64,000 nt of DNA, from contig CP109468.1 in assembly GCA_036227345.1 (NCBI GenBank), positions 6,448,001 to 6,512,000 of the forward strand, read 5' to 3'. Each line of letters opens with the position of its first letter. Position 1 is the stretch's first letter. Made by a program: the position numbers and the translations under genes. Positions 1 through 8,603 of the stretch are shown here, in pieces. This stretch comes from Streptomyces sp. NBC_01463. GTDB lineage: Bacteria; Actinomycetota; Actinomycetes; Streptomycetales; Streptomycetaceae. The notes below the pieces were generated by a model. It ran no database searches. It was not told the origin of the DNA and saw only the letters and a list, made by a program, of their open reading frames with translations.

Positions 1-2647
1 GTACGAGGCGGCCGATCTCCATCCCGGCGTCCCCGAATTCGAACGCGAGCTGGCCGGGGCCGACGATCCGGACTCGCTGCGCGTCGCCTACCGCCGCTGC
101 CTGCTGTCGATAGCGGCACGCGACGTGTGCGGGACGACGGACGTCGCCGAGACCGCCGCCGAGCTCGCCGACCTGGCCACCGCGACGCTCCGGGCCGCGC
201 TCGCCATCGCCCGCACGGCAGCGCCCGCCGACGCCGCGCAGTGCCGCCTCGCCGTCATCGCCATGGGCAAGTGCGGCGGCCACGAGCTGAACTACGTCTC
301 CGACGTCGACGTCATCTTCGTCGCGGAACCTCTCGACGACGCCGCGGAGAACGGGGCCGTCCAGGCGGCCACCCGGCTGGCCGCCCACATGATGCGGGTC
401 TGCGCCGACACGACCGTCGAGGGCACCATCTGGCCCGTGGACGCCAACCTCCGGCCGGAGGGCCGCAACGGGCCGCTGGTGCGCACGCTCAGCTCGCACC
501 TCGCCTACTACCAGCGCTGGGCCAAGACCTGGGAGTTCCAGGCGCTCCTCAAGGCCCGGCCGGTGGCCGGCGACCCCGAGCTGGGCGCCGAGTACGTCGA
601 GGCCGTCTCGCCCCTCGTGTGGCAGGCCGCGGACCGCGACAACTTCGTCCCCGACGTGCAGAAGATGCGCCGCCGCGTCGTCGACACCATCCCCGCCGAC
701 CGCGTCGAGCGCGAGATCAAGCTCGGCCCCGGCGGGCTGCGGGACGTCGAGTTCGCCGTCCAGCTGCTCCAGCTCGTGCACGGCCGCAGCGACACCACCC
801 TGCGCAGCGGATCGACCCTGGAGGCCCTGGGCGCGCTCGCCGAGGGCGGCTACGTGGGACGGGTGGACGCCTCCCAGCTGGACGACGCCTACCGCTTCCT
901 GCGCGAGATGGAGCACCGCATCCAGCTCTACCGGCTGCGCCGCACCCACCTGGTGCCGGAGGACGAGCCGGACCTGCGCCGGCTCGGCCGCTCCCTCGGT
1001 ATGCGCACCGACCCCATCGCCGAGCTGAACCAGGCCTGGAAGCGGCACGCGTCCGTCGTGCGGCGGCTGCACGAGAAGCTGTTCTACCGGCCGCTGCTGG
1101 ACGCCGTCGCCCAGCTCGCGCCCGGTGAGTCCCGGCTCAGCACCAAGGCCGCCGCGCACCGGCTCGAAGCCCTCGGATACGAGGACCCGGCGGCCGCCCT
1201 GCGTCACCTGGAGGCGCTGTCGTCCGGGGTCTCCCGCAAGGCAGCCATCCAGCGCACCCTGCTGCCGGTGCTGCTCGGCTGGTTCGCCGACTCCGCGGAC
1301 CCGGACGCCGGGCTGCTCGGCTTCCGCAAGGTGTCCGACGCGCTCGGCAAGACCCCGTGGTACCTGCGGCTGCTCCGCGACGAGGGCGCGGCGGCGGAGA
1401 ATCTGGCACGTGTCCTGTCCGCGGGCCGGCTCGCCCCCGACCTGCTGCTGCGCGCCCCCGAGGCGGTCGCGATCCTCGGCGACCCGCAGGGGCTGAAGCC
1501 GCGCGGCCGGGACGCCCTGGAGCAGGAGGTACTGGCCGCTGTGGGGCGGGCCGAGGACGCCGAATCGGCGGTGGCGGTGGTGCGAGGAGTGCGCCGGCGC
1601 GAACTGTTCCGTACGACGTCCGCGGACCTCATCGGCTCCTACGGCACCGAGGAGAGCCCCGCCGAACCCGACCCCGGGGCGCTCGTCGACCGGGTCGGCA
1701 CCGCCGTCACCGACCTGAACGCCGTCACGATCGCCGGGGCGCTGCGCGCCGCCGTCCGCGCCGAGTGGGGCGACACCCTGCCCACCCGGTTCGCGGTGAT
1801 CGGCATGGGCCGCTTCGGCGGCCACGAGCTCGGATACGGCTCCGACGCGGACGTCCTGTTCGTGCACGCGCCCCGCGAGGGCGTCGACGAGCAGGAGGCC
1901 GGCCGGGCCGCGAACCGGGTGGTCGCCGAGATGCGCAGGCTGCTCCAGCTGCCCACCGCGGACCCGCCGCTGATCATCGACGCCGATCTGCGCCCCGAGG
2001 GCAAGACCGGGCCGATGGTGCGCACGCTGAAGTCGTACGAGGCGTACTACCGGCGCTGGTCGCTGGGCTGGGAGAGCCAAGCCCTGCTGCGCGCCCAGCC
2101 GATGGCCGGCGACGCGGACCTGGGCCGCGAGTTCATCGGCCTGATCGACCCGCTGCGGTATCCGGTGGAGGGGCTGGGCGAGGACGCCGTCCGTGAGATC
2201 CGACGGCTCAAGGCCCGGATGGAGTCCGAACGGATGCCCCGCGGGGCGGACGCGACCCTCCACACGAAGCTGGGGCGGGGCGGGCTCAGCGACGTCGAGT
2301 GGACGGTCCAGCTGATGCAGATGCAGCACGGCTGGGCGGAGCCGGGCCTGCGGACCACCCGAACGAGGGAGGCGCTGGCGGCGGCGTGCGCGGCGGAGCT
2401 GATCTCCGGGGAGGACGCGCAGACGCTGGACGAGGCGTGGGTACTGGCGACGCGGGTCCGCAACGCGGTGATGCTGGTGCGCGGACGGCCGGGCGACACG
2501 TTCCCCTCCGGGCCGCGCGAGCTGACCGCGGTGGGGCGGTATCTGGGGTACGAGCCCGGGCATGTCGGGGACATGCTGGACGACTACCGGCGGATCACGC
2601 GGCGGGCCCGGGCGGTGGTGGACGAGCGGTTCTACGGGGCGGCGTGA
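1..2647 (+). CDS. glnE: Glutamine synthetase adenylyltransferase / adenylyl-removing enzyme, 5' end missing
   Basis: GlnE attaches AMP to, or removes it from, the regulatory tyrosine of type I glutamine synthetase (GlnA, encoded in this window at 46032-47441). The reading frame is open from base 2, so the gene begins before the window and about 881 codons are visible. The sequence shows the duplicated nucleotidyltransferase architecture. One motif reads GGHELNYVSDVDVIF near base 280 and the second reads GGHELGYGSDADVLF near base 1820, each with the SDxD metal-binding aspartates. Each is followed by a helical GlnD-like domain containing GPGGLRDVEF or GRGGLSDVEW. By family knowledge the N-terminal half removes AMP and the C-terminal half adds it. 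Both catalytic cores look intact. The identification is secure. Confidence 0.97.
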   Translation, partial: YEAADLHPGVPEFERELAGADDPDSLRVAYRRCLLSIAARDVCGTTDVAETAAELADLATATLRAALAIARTAAPADAAQCRLAVIAMGKCGGHELNYVSDVDVIFVAEPLDDAAENGAVQAATRLAAHMMRVCADTTVEGTIWPVDANLRPEGRNGPLVRTLSSHLAYYQRWAKTWEFQALLKARPVAGDPELGAEYVEAVSPLVWQAADRDNFVPDVQKMRRRVVDTIPADRVEREIKLGPGGLRDVEFAVQLLQLVHGRSDTTLRSGSTLEALGALAEGGYVGRVDASQLDDAYRFLREMEHRIQLYRLRRTHLVPEDEPDLRRLGRSLGMRTDPIAELNQAWKRHASVVRRLHEKLFYRPLLDAVAQLAPGESRLSTKAAAHRLEALGYEDPAAALRHLEALSSGVSRKAAIQRTLLPVLLGWFADSADPDAGLLGFRKVSDALGKTPWYLRLLRDEGAAAENLARVLSAGRLAPDLLLRAPEAVAILGDPQGLKPRGRDALEQEVLAAVGRAEDAESAVAVVRGVRRRELFRTTSADLIGSYGTEESPAEPDPGALVDRVGTAVTDLNAVTIAGALRAAVRAEWGDTLPTRFAVIGMGRFGGHELGYGSDADVLFVHAPREGVDEQEAGRAANRVVAEMRRLLQLPTADPPLIIDADLRPEGKTGPMVRTLKSYEAYYRRWSLGWESQALLRAQPMAGDADLGREFIGLIDPLRYPVEGLGEDAVREIRRLKARMESERMPRGADATLHTKLGRGGLSDVEWTVQLMQMQHGWAEPGLRTTRTREALAAACAAELISGEDAQTLDEAWVLATRVRNAVMLVRGRPGDTFPSGPRELTAVGRYLGYEPGHVGDMLDDYRRITRRARAVVDERFYGAA

Positions 2648-2743
2648 GGGGGCCCCTTGCGGGGCCGGGTTCCTGGGGTGGCGCTGTGCGGGTGCGGGTG
2701 CGCCGGGGTTTCGGGGCTCTGCCCCGGGCCCCGCTCCTCAATC

Positions 2744-2787
2744 GCCGGAGGGGCTTGATTTCCGCCCTGCCGGAGGGGCTTGATTTC
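2744..2787. repeat. Two tandem copies of a Streptomyces dispersed intergenic repeat
   Basis: The 19-base unit GCCGGAGGGGCTTGATTTC occurs at 2744-2762 and again at 2769-2787. Each lies next to a CCCCGCTCCTCA segment, at 2730-2740 and 2796-2807. A diverged inverted copy lies at 58105-58132. Such elements are scattered between Streptomyces genes; their role is unknown. Confidence 0.7.
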
Positions 2788-2804
2788 CTCCCCGGCCCCG
2801 CTCC

Positions 2805-3782
2805 TCAGTCGCCCGACGGGCTTGAGGCGGCCGCTGCCTTCTGGTGGAAGCGCGGGCGCCTGGTCACCGCGGCCAGGCGGGGGCGGCGGGCCGGTTTCGG
2901 GGGGATCAGCTTCGGCAGGTGGTGCGGCAGCGCTCCGTACCAGGCGTACGTCACCGCGTAACCGAAGGCCAGGCACGCCATGCCGCCCACCGCGTCCAGC
3001 CAGAAGTGGTTCGCCGTCGACACGATCACGAGCAGGGTCACGGTCGGGTAGACCAGGCCCAGGATGCGCGCCCACGGGGCGGAGGCCAGTGCGAAGACGG
3101 TCAGGCCGCACCACAGCGACCAGCCGATGTGCATCGACGGCATCGCCGCGTACTGGTTCGACATCTGCTTGAAGTTGCCCGACGCCATCGAACCCCAGGT
3201 CTGGTGGACCATGACCGTGTCGATGAAGTGGCCGCCGTTCATCAGCCTGGGCGGGGCCAGCGGATACAGGTAGTAACCGAGCAACGCCACCGCCGTGGTC
3301 GCGAACAGCGCCAGCCGGGCGGGTGCGTAGCGGCCCGGGTGGCGTCGGAACAGCCAGATGAGCACCCCGATGGTGACGACGAAGTGCAGTGTCGCGTAGT
3401 AGTAGTTCATCGACACGATCAGCCATGTCACCGAGTTGACCGCGTGGTTGACCGACTGCTCGAAGGCGATGCCCAGGAACCGTTCGACCGACCAGAGCCA
3501 GTCGGCGTTGGAGAGCGCCGCGGCCTTCTGCTCGGGTACGGCGTTGCGCACCAGTGAGTACAGCCAGTAACTGACCGCGATCAGCAGGATTTCGAACCAG
3601 ATGCGGGGCCGCCGGGGCGACCTCGGGGACCGCAGTCCCGCCAGGCCCCGGTCGAGCAGTCTGCCGACCCGGTTCCCGCCGCCCTGCTGCCGTGTGTTCG
3701 CCTGGGGAGCCGCCTCGTTCACGATGGGTGACGGGGTGGCCTCCGTGCGGCCTTCCTGTCGTTTCACGCTCAATTCACCCAT
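2805..3782 (-). CDS. PAP2-superfamily integral membrane phosphatase/transferase
   Basis: A multi-spanning membrane protein of about 325 residues, probably acting on lipid phosphates or phosphorylated sugars at the membrane. It has at least five hydrophobic segments. The two conserved PAP2 histidine motifs are present: PSMHIGWSLW (C2) and STANHFWLDAVGG (C3, H-x3-D). The lysine/arginine C1 motif of classical phosphatases is not obvious. This fits the inositol-phosphorylceramide-synthase-like (aureobasidin-resistance) branch rather than soluble PAP2 enzymes. I chose the ATG at 3782; a GTG two codons upstream is possible and neither has a strong ribosome site. The last codons and the stop lie inside the dispersed repeat that follows. 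The substrate cannot be told from sequence. Confidence 0.8.
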   Translation of the reverse strand: MGELSVKRQEGRTEATPSPIVNEAAPQANTRQQGGGNRVGRLLDRGLAGLRSPRSPRRPRIWFEILLIAVSYWLYSLVRNAVPEQKAAALSNADWLWSVERFLGIAFEQSVNHAVNSVTWLIVSMNYYYATLHFVVTIGVLIWLFRRHPGRYAPARLALFATTAVALLGYYLYPLAPPRLMNGGHFIDTVMVHQTWGSMASGNFKQMSNQYAAMPSMHIGWSLWCGLTVFALASAPWARILGLVYPTVTLLVIVSTANHFWLDAVGGMACLAFGYAVTYAWYGALPHHLPKLIPPKPARRPRLAAVTRRPRFHQKAAAASSPSGD

Positions 3783-3857
3783 AGGCACAGAGTCTGCCAG
3801 ATTTGCCCCCTCCGCCCGATGATCCTCCGGTCGGGGGCGGGCTGCACGTCCTGCGGG

Positions 3858-4925
3858 TTACGAACGCGCGTGGGATCCTGGAACGGCCGGAGCGCCGGAG
3901 GCCGCGTCAGGGCCGGGTCCCGCAGCCGTCGAGCCGCGGACGACCAGCTCCGGCATGAAGACGAACTCGCTGTGCGGGGCGGGTGTGCCGCCGATCTCCT
4001 CCAGGAGCGTGCGCACCGCGGCCTGGCCCATCGCCGTCACCGGCTGCCGGATCGTGGTCAGCGGCGGATCGGTGAACGCTATGAGCGGGGAGTCGTCGTA
4101 GCCGACGACCGACAGGTCCCGCGGTACGTCCCGGGAGAGCCGGCGGGCGGCGCGGATCGCACCGAGCGCCATCATGTCGCTCGCGCACACCACGGCCGTG
4201 CAGCCCCGCTCCATCAGCGCCGAGGCGGCGGCCTGGCCGCCCTCCAGCGTGTACAGCGAGTGCTGGATCAGCTCCTCGACCTCGTCCGCCGTGAGTTTCA
4301 ACTGCTCCTGCATCGTGGCGTGGAAGCCCTCGATCTTGCGGAGCACGGGCACGAAGCGCTTCGGGCCGACCGCCAGGCCGATCCGGGTGTGGCCCAGCGA
4401 CACCAGGTGCGTCACCGCCAGCCGCATCGCGGCCCGGTCGTCCGGGGAGATGAACGGCGCCTGCACCTTGGGGGAGAAGCCGTTGACCAGGACGAAGGGG
4501 ACACCCTGGGCGCGCAGTTGTTCGTAGCGCTGCATGTCGGCCGAGGTGTCGGCGTGCAGTCCGGAGACGAAGATGATCCCGGAGACGCCGCGGTCGACCA
4601 GCATCTCCGTGAGCTCGTCCTCGGTGGAGCCGCCGGGGGTCTGGGTCGCCAGCACCGGGGTGTATCCCTGTCGCGTCAGCGCCTGGCCGATGACCTGGGC
4701 GAGCGCCGGGAAGATGGGGTTCTCCAGCTCGGGCGTGATCAGGCCGACCAGGCCCGCGCTGCGCCGGCGCAGCCGAACGGGCCGTTCGTAGCCCAGGACG
4801 TCGAGCGCGGCGAGGACGGATTCGCGGGTGGCCGCAGCAACACCGGGCTTGCCGTTCAGTACACGGCTGACCGTAGCTTCGCTGACCCCCGCCTGAGTTG
4901 CGATATCGGCAAGCCGTGCGGTCAT
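3858..4925 (-). CDS. malR: LacI-family maltose/maltodextrin regulator MalR
   Basis: A 355-residue LacI-type repressor. The N-terminal helix-turn-helix reads LADIATQAGVSEATVSRVLNGKPGV and is followed by a hinge helix and a periplasmic-binding-protein-like effector domain ending in FMPELVVRGST. Divergent from malEFG, it is expected to repress maltodextrin uptake genes and to be released by a maltodextrin-type inducer; this is known for Streptomyces MalR. I chose the ATG at 4925 because it gives the standard LacI start (MTARLADIA); the open frame extends 62 codons further but has no family similarity there. A close paralogue lies at 10328-11374 with the same 16-residue recognition segment (SEATVSRVLNGKPGVA). 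Confidence 0.92.
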   Translation of the reverse strand: MTARLADIATQAGVSEATVSRVLNGKPGVAAATRESVLAALDVLGYERPVRLRRRSAGLVGLITPELENPIFPALAQVIGQALTRQGYTPVLATQTPGGSTEDELTEMLVDRGVSGIIFVSGLHADTSADMQRYEQLRAQGVPFVLVNGFSPKVQAPFISPDDRAAMRLAVTHLVSLGHTRIGLAVGPKRFVPVLRKIEGFHATMQEQLKLTADEVEELIQHSLYTLEGGQAAASALMERGCTAVVCASDMMALGAIRAARRLSRDVPRDLSVVGYDDSPLIAFTDPPLTTIRQPVTAMGQAAVRTLLEEIGGTPAPHSEFVFMPELVVRGSTAAGPGPDAASGAPAVPGSHARS

Positions 4926-5049
4926 GGGAATGGACTGTACCGGGAGTGGGTCGGATTGCCCACCATGCACAGGATTCGGGCGGGGGTGCCCGGGTGCGGC
5001 CCCGGCCGGGCGGCCGGAGGGGGCGGCCTTCACCACCCCGCAGCAACAA

Positions 5050-5067
5050 CTTGCAAGGTCTTGCGAG
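5050..5067. promoter_or_regulatory. Candidate MalR operator near malR
   Basis: Two CTTGC half-sites lie 10 bp apart at 5050-5054 and 5060-5064; the first is part of the palindrome CTTGCAAG. The stretch TGCAAGGTCTT (5052-5062) is the exact complement of AAGACCTTGCA at 11660-11670 in front of the amylase gene. Sharing 11 bases between two regulated regions supports a common LacI-type binding site. The placement suits autoregulation of malR. Confidence 0.6.
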
Positions 5068-5159
5068 GCGGATCCGCGGGCCGCGGTCGGATCGTCACAC
5101 TGCGGAATCATGGGTGGTGGCCTGCTATTGCCAGGGTGTGGGGGCTCCCGTCAAGAGGC

Positions 5160-5189
5160 TTGACGGCAACCGTGAGGACACGCGAATGT
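5160..5189 (+). promoter_or_regulatory. Possible malE promoter
   Basis: TTGACG at 5160-5165 and GAATGT at 5184-5189 are separated by 18 bp. The -10 match is weak, but a transcript starting near 5196 would begin just before the candidate operator at 5201-5227, the same arrangement as at the amylase gene. Confidence 0.4.
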
Positions 5190-5200
5190 AACGATCGCCG

Positions 5201-5227
5201 GAGCTTGCAGAAATCTTCCGCAAACTC
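5201..5227. promoter_or_regulatory. Candidate MalR operator at malE
   Basis: An imperfect palindrome: GAGCTTGC at 5201-5208 and GCAAACTC at 5220-5227. It carries the CTTGC core seen at the other candidate operators. It lies 81 bases before the malE start and after the best promoter candidate, where a repressor would block transcription. Confidence 0.6.
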
Positions 5228-5307
5228 TTTCGGCCGTCTTTCATCCTTGTTACGTTCACGTCGACCCGGCGCCGCGACGGAGCGGTACGGCAGTTGAAGG
5301 AGTTCAG

Positions 5308-6585
5308 ATGCGACGTGGCATAACGGCCACCGCCCTGGTCGCGGCCCTGGCGCTCGCGGCGACCGCCTGCGGCAGCGACGACGACAGTTCCAACGGCACC
5401 TCCAAGGGCTCGGGCGAGCTCTCCGGCACCGTCACCTGGTGGGACACCTCCACGGCGGGCAGCGAGGACAAGGTCTTCAAGAAGATCGCCGAGGGCTTCG
5501 AGAAGGAGCACCCGAAGGTCGACGTCAAGTACGTCAACGTTCCCTTCGGTGATGCGCAGAACAAGTTCAAGAACGCCGCCCAGTCCGGCTCCGGCGCCCC
5601 CGACGTGATCCGCTCCGAGGTCGCCTGGACGCCCGAGTTCGCGGACCTGGGTTACCTGGCCCCGCTCGACGGAACCGCCGCGCTCGTGAAGCAGGACGAC
5701 TTCCTGAAGCAGGCCGCCGCGTCCACCAAGTACGACGGCAAGACGTACGCGGTGCCGCAGGTCATCGACTCCATGGGCATCTTCTACAACAAGAAGATCT
5801 TCAAGGAGGCCGGCGTCGAGGTCCCGAAGTCGATCGACGAGCTGAAGACCGTCTCCAAGAAGATCAAGGACAAGACCGGCAAGACCGGTCTGTACCTGCG
5901 CGGCGACGACGCGTACTGGTTCCTGTCCTTCCTGTACGGCGAGGGCGGCGACATGGTCGACGCCTCCAACAAGTCCGTCACCATCGACAACGCGGCCGGC
6001 GTCAAGGCCATGAAGGTCGTCAAGGACCTCGTCGACTCCGGCACCGCCAAGACCGACGCGACGGACGGCTGGGAGAACATGCAGTCGTCCTTCAAGGACG
6101 GCGACGTGGCGATGATGATCAACGGCCCGTGGGCCGTCGCCGACACGTACGCCGGCAAGGAGTTCAAGGACAAGGCCAACCTGGGCGTCGCCCCGGTCCC
6201 GGCCGGCTCCGCCGCGCAGGGCGCCCCGCAGGGCGGTCACAACCTGGCCGTCTACGCCGGTTCCAAGAACCTCGACGCCTCCTACGCCTTCGTCGACTAC
6301 ATGACCTCCGTCAAGACCCAGGCCCAGGTCACCAAGGAGCTCAACCTCCTGCCGACCCGTACCTCGGCCTACGCCGAGGAGGCCGTGGTCGACAACGAGA
6401 TCGTCGGCTTCTTCAAGCCGGTCGTCGAGTCCGCCGTCGAGCGTCCCTGGATCCCGGAGACCGGCAGCCTCTTCGCCCCGCTCGTCACCGAGTACACCAA
6501 GGTCCTCACCGGCCAGACCTCCCCGGAGAAGGCCGTCAAGACGACCGGCGACTCCTACCGCAAGCTCCTCAAGGGCTGGAAGTAA
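5308..6585 (+). CDS. malE: Maltose/maltodextrin ABC transporter substrate-binding lipoprotein
   Basis: A 425-residue family 1 extracellular solute-binding protein anchored as a lipoprotein. The N-terminus has a signal sequence ending in a lipobox-like LAATAC, with the cysteine at residue 21 followed by an acidic/serine linker (GSDDDSSNG). The mature domain is typical of MalE: VTWWDTSTAGSED at the start, then DVIRSEVAWTPEFADLG and MMINGPWAV. It captures maltodextrins released by the secreted amylase and pullulanase and delivers them to MalF and MalG. GAAGGAG at 5296-5302 is a good ribosome site for the ATG at 5308. It is first in an operon with malF (21 bases downstream) and malG. Confidence 0.95.
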   Translation: MRRGITATALVAALALAATACGSDDDSSNGTSKGSGELSGTVTWWDTSTAGSEDKVFKKIAEGFEKEHPKVDVKYVNVPFGDAQNKFKNAAQSGSGAPDVIRSEVAWTPEFADLGYLAPLDGTAALVKQDDFLKQAAASTKYDGKTYAVPQVIDSMGIFYNKKIFKEAGVEVPKSIDELKTVSKKIKDKTGKTGLYLRGDDAYWFLSFLYGEGGDMVDASNKSVTIDNAAGVKAMKVVKDLVDSGTAKTDATDGWENMQSSFKDGDVAMMINGPWAVADTYAGKEFKDKANLGVAPVPAGSAAQGAPQGGHNLAVYAGSKNLDASYAFVDYMTSVKTQAQVTKELNLLPTRTSAYAEEAVVDNEIVGFFKPVVESAVERPWIPETGSLFAPLVTEYTKVLTGQTSPEKAVKTTGDSYRKLLKGWK

Positions 6586-6606
6586 CCCAGGAAGGCAGGC
6601 CGGCTG

Positions 6607-7623
6607 ATGGCTGTCCACACCAGCCAGTCGGTGGCGAAGGCCGCGGGCGACGACGTCGCCCGCGGCCGGAGCCGCGGTACTGGCAACCCCCCGCCGCCGA
6701 GCAGGCTCCGGCGGGCTCTGTCGACGCACTGGTACGCCTGGACGATGGTGGCCCCGGTCGTCGTCGTGATCGGCGTGATCATCGGGTACCCGCTGGTCCG
6801 CGGCATCTACCTGTCGCTGACGGACGCCAACGAGCGCAACGTCGCGCGGTCCATCGGTGTCAACCACATGCCCGCCACGTACGAGTTCGTGGGCCTGGAC
6901 AACTACACCGCCGCGCTCACCGGTGACCAGTTCCTCGGCACGCTCGGGTGGACCCTGGTGTGGACGGTCTCCTGCGTGGCCATCACCTTCGCCCTCGGCA
7001 TGGCGCTCGCGAACATCCTCAACCGCAGGATCGCCGGCCGCTCCGCCTACCGGATGGCCCTCATCCTGCCCTGGGCCATCCCCGGCTTCGTCTCCGTCTT
7101 CGCCTGGCGCTTCCTCTACAACGAGGACCGCGGGCTGCTCAACAAGATCCTCTCCGGCGGCGGTTTCGACGGCATCGCCTGGCTCGACGACCCCACCTGG
7201 GCGAAGATCTCCGTCATCGCCGTCAACGTGTGGCTCGGTGTGCCGTTCATGATGGTCGCCCTCCTCGGCGGGCTCCAGTCCATACCCAGCGAGCACTACG
7301 AGGCCGCCGAGATGGACGGCGCCACCGCCTGGCAGCGCTTCCGCCACATCACGCTGCCCGGACTGCGGCCCGTCTCCACGACGGTGATCCTGCTCTCCAC
7401 CATCTGGACCTTCAACATGTTCCCGGTGATCTACCTGCTGACCCGCGGCGGACCCGGCGAGGCCACCCAGATCCTGGTCACCCAGGCGTACAAGTTCTCC
7501 TTCGAGATCAGCCCGCGCGACTTCGCGCAGTCCTCCACCTGGGGCGTGCTGATCCTCGTACTCCTGCTGCTCTTCGCCACCGTGTACCGGCGAGTCCTCC
7601 GCACCCAGGGAGACGACTGGTGA
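6607..7623 (+). CDS. malF: Maltose/maltodextrin ABC transporter permease MalF
   Basis: A 338-residue inner-membrane permease with six predicted helices. The EAA loop is visible as EHYEAAEMDGATAWQRFRHI (near residue 235), the site that contacts the ABC ATPase. The N-terminal 40 residues are hydrophilic and precede the first helix (MVAPVVVVIGVIIGYPL). The gene is preceded by AGGAAGGCAGG. Its TGA stop overlaps the GTG start of malG, indicating translational coupling. No ATP-binding subunit gene is present here. In Streptomyces the multi-sugar ATPase MsiK, encoded elsewhere, energises this transporter; that is family knowledge, not seen in the window. Confidence 0.95.
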   Translation: MAVHTSQSVAKAAGDDVARGRSRGTGNPPPPSRLRRALSTHWYAWTMVAPVVVVIGVIIGYPLVRGIYLSLTDANERNVARSIGVNHMPATYEFVGLDNYTAALTGDQFLGTLGWTLVWTVSCVAITFALGMALANILNRRIAGRSAYRMALILPWAIPGFVSVFAWRFLYNEDRGLLNKILSGGGFDGIAWLDDPTWAKISVIAVNVWLGVPFMMVALLGGLQSIPSEHYEAAEMDGATAWQRFRHITLPGLRPVSTTVILLSTIWTFNMFPVIYLLTRGGPGEATQILVTQAYKFSFEISPRDFAQSSTWGVLILVLLLLFATVYRRVLRTQGDDW

Positions 7624-8501
7624 CCACCACCGCACCCACCCCCGCCGCGCGGCACTCCGCGCCCAAGGTCCGGCGGCGCGGCGAGCGTTCACCGCTGGCC
7701 TCCACCGCACTGCACCTGACGCTGATCGTCGCGTCCGTGATCGCGGTCTTCCCCGTGCTCTGGGTCCTGCTCACCTCGCTGAAGCCCGCCGCGTTCGCGA
7801 CCACCACGGACTTCTTCAAAGAGACGACGTTCGAGAACTACACGAACCTGCTCCAGAACACGAAGTTCCTGACCTGGTTCGGCAACTCGGTGGTCGTCGC
7901 CGGTCTCACGACTCTGATCGGCGTGATCGTCTCCGCCTCCACCGGCTACGCGGTCAGCCGCTTCCGCTTCCCCGGCAAGCGCGGACTGATGTGGACGCTG
8001 CTGATCACCCAGATGTTCCCGGTCGCCGTCCTCATCGTGCCGATCTACAACATCATGGCGGGCATGGGGCTGCTCAACAAGCCCGCCGGTCTGGTCATCA
8101 CCTACCTCACCATCTCGGTGCCGTTCTGCGCCTGGATGATGAAGGGCTTCTTCGACACCATCCCGCGCGAGATCGACGAGTCCGGCCAGGTCGACGGCCT
8201 CACCCCGTTCGGCACGTTCTGGCGGCTCATCCTGCCGCTGGCCAAGCCGGGCCTCGCCGTCACCGCGTTCTACTCCTTCATCACCGCCTGGGGCGAGGTG
8301 GCGTACGCCTCCGCCTTCATGGTGGGCGAGGACAACCTCACGCTCGCGGGCGGACTGCAGCTGTTCGTCAACCAGTACGGGGCGCAGTGGGGTCCGATGA
8401 CCGCCGCGTCCGTGCTCATCGCGATACCCGCGGCCCTGGTCTTCCTGTTCGCGCAGAAGCACCTCGTCACCGGCATGTCCGCCGGAGCCGTCAAGGGCTG
8501 A
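7620..8501 (+). CDS. malG: Maltose/maltodextrin ABC transporter permease MalG
   Basis: A 293-residue second permease subunit with about six helices and an EAA-type loop (IDESGQVDGLTPFGTFWRLI). I place the start at the GTG at 7620, which overlaps the malF stop in the arrangement GTGA. The open frame continues upstream inside malF but only as a shadow. The protein pairs with MalF to form the maltodextrin channel. The next gene starts 102 bases downstream after a GC-rich hairpin (8542-8576), which may lower read-through into the alpha-glucosidase gene. Confidence 0.95.
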   Translation: MTTTAPTPAARHSAPKVRRRGERSPLASTALHLTLIVASVIAVFPVLWVLLTSLKPAAFATTTDFFKETTFENYTNLLQNTKFLTWFGNSVVVAGLTTLIGVIVSASTGYAVSRFRFPGKRGLMWTLLITQMFPVAVLIVPIYNIMAGMGLLNKPAGLVITYLTISVPFCAWMMKGFFDTIPREIDESGQVDGLTPFGTFWRLILPLAKPGLAVTAFYSFITAWGEVAYASAFMVGEDNLTLAGGLQLFVNQYGAQWGPMTAASVLIAIPAALVFLFAQKHLVTGMSAGAVKG

Positions 8502-8541
8502 CGGCCACCCGCAGCAGCACGACCCGCACGCACCAGTCACG

Positions 8542-8576
8542 GTGGCGCCGGCATCCCGACCCGGTCCCGGCGCCAC
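8542..8576 (+). terminator. Intra-operon hairpin after malG
   Basis: Perfect 10-bp arms GTGGCGCCGG (8542-8551) and CCGGCGCCAC (8567-8576) with a 15-base loop and no T tract. It may be a partial terminator or a 3'-end stabiliser of the malEFG message. Confidence 0.55.
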
Positions 8577-8603
8577 TCCCCACCCAGACACCCCAGGGAC
8601 GAC

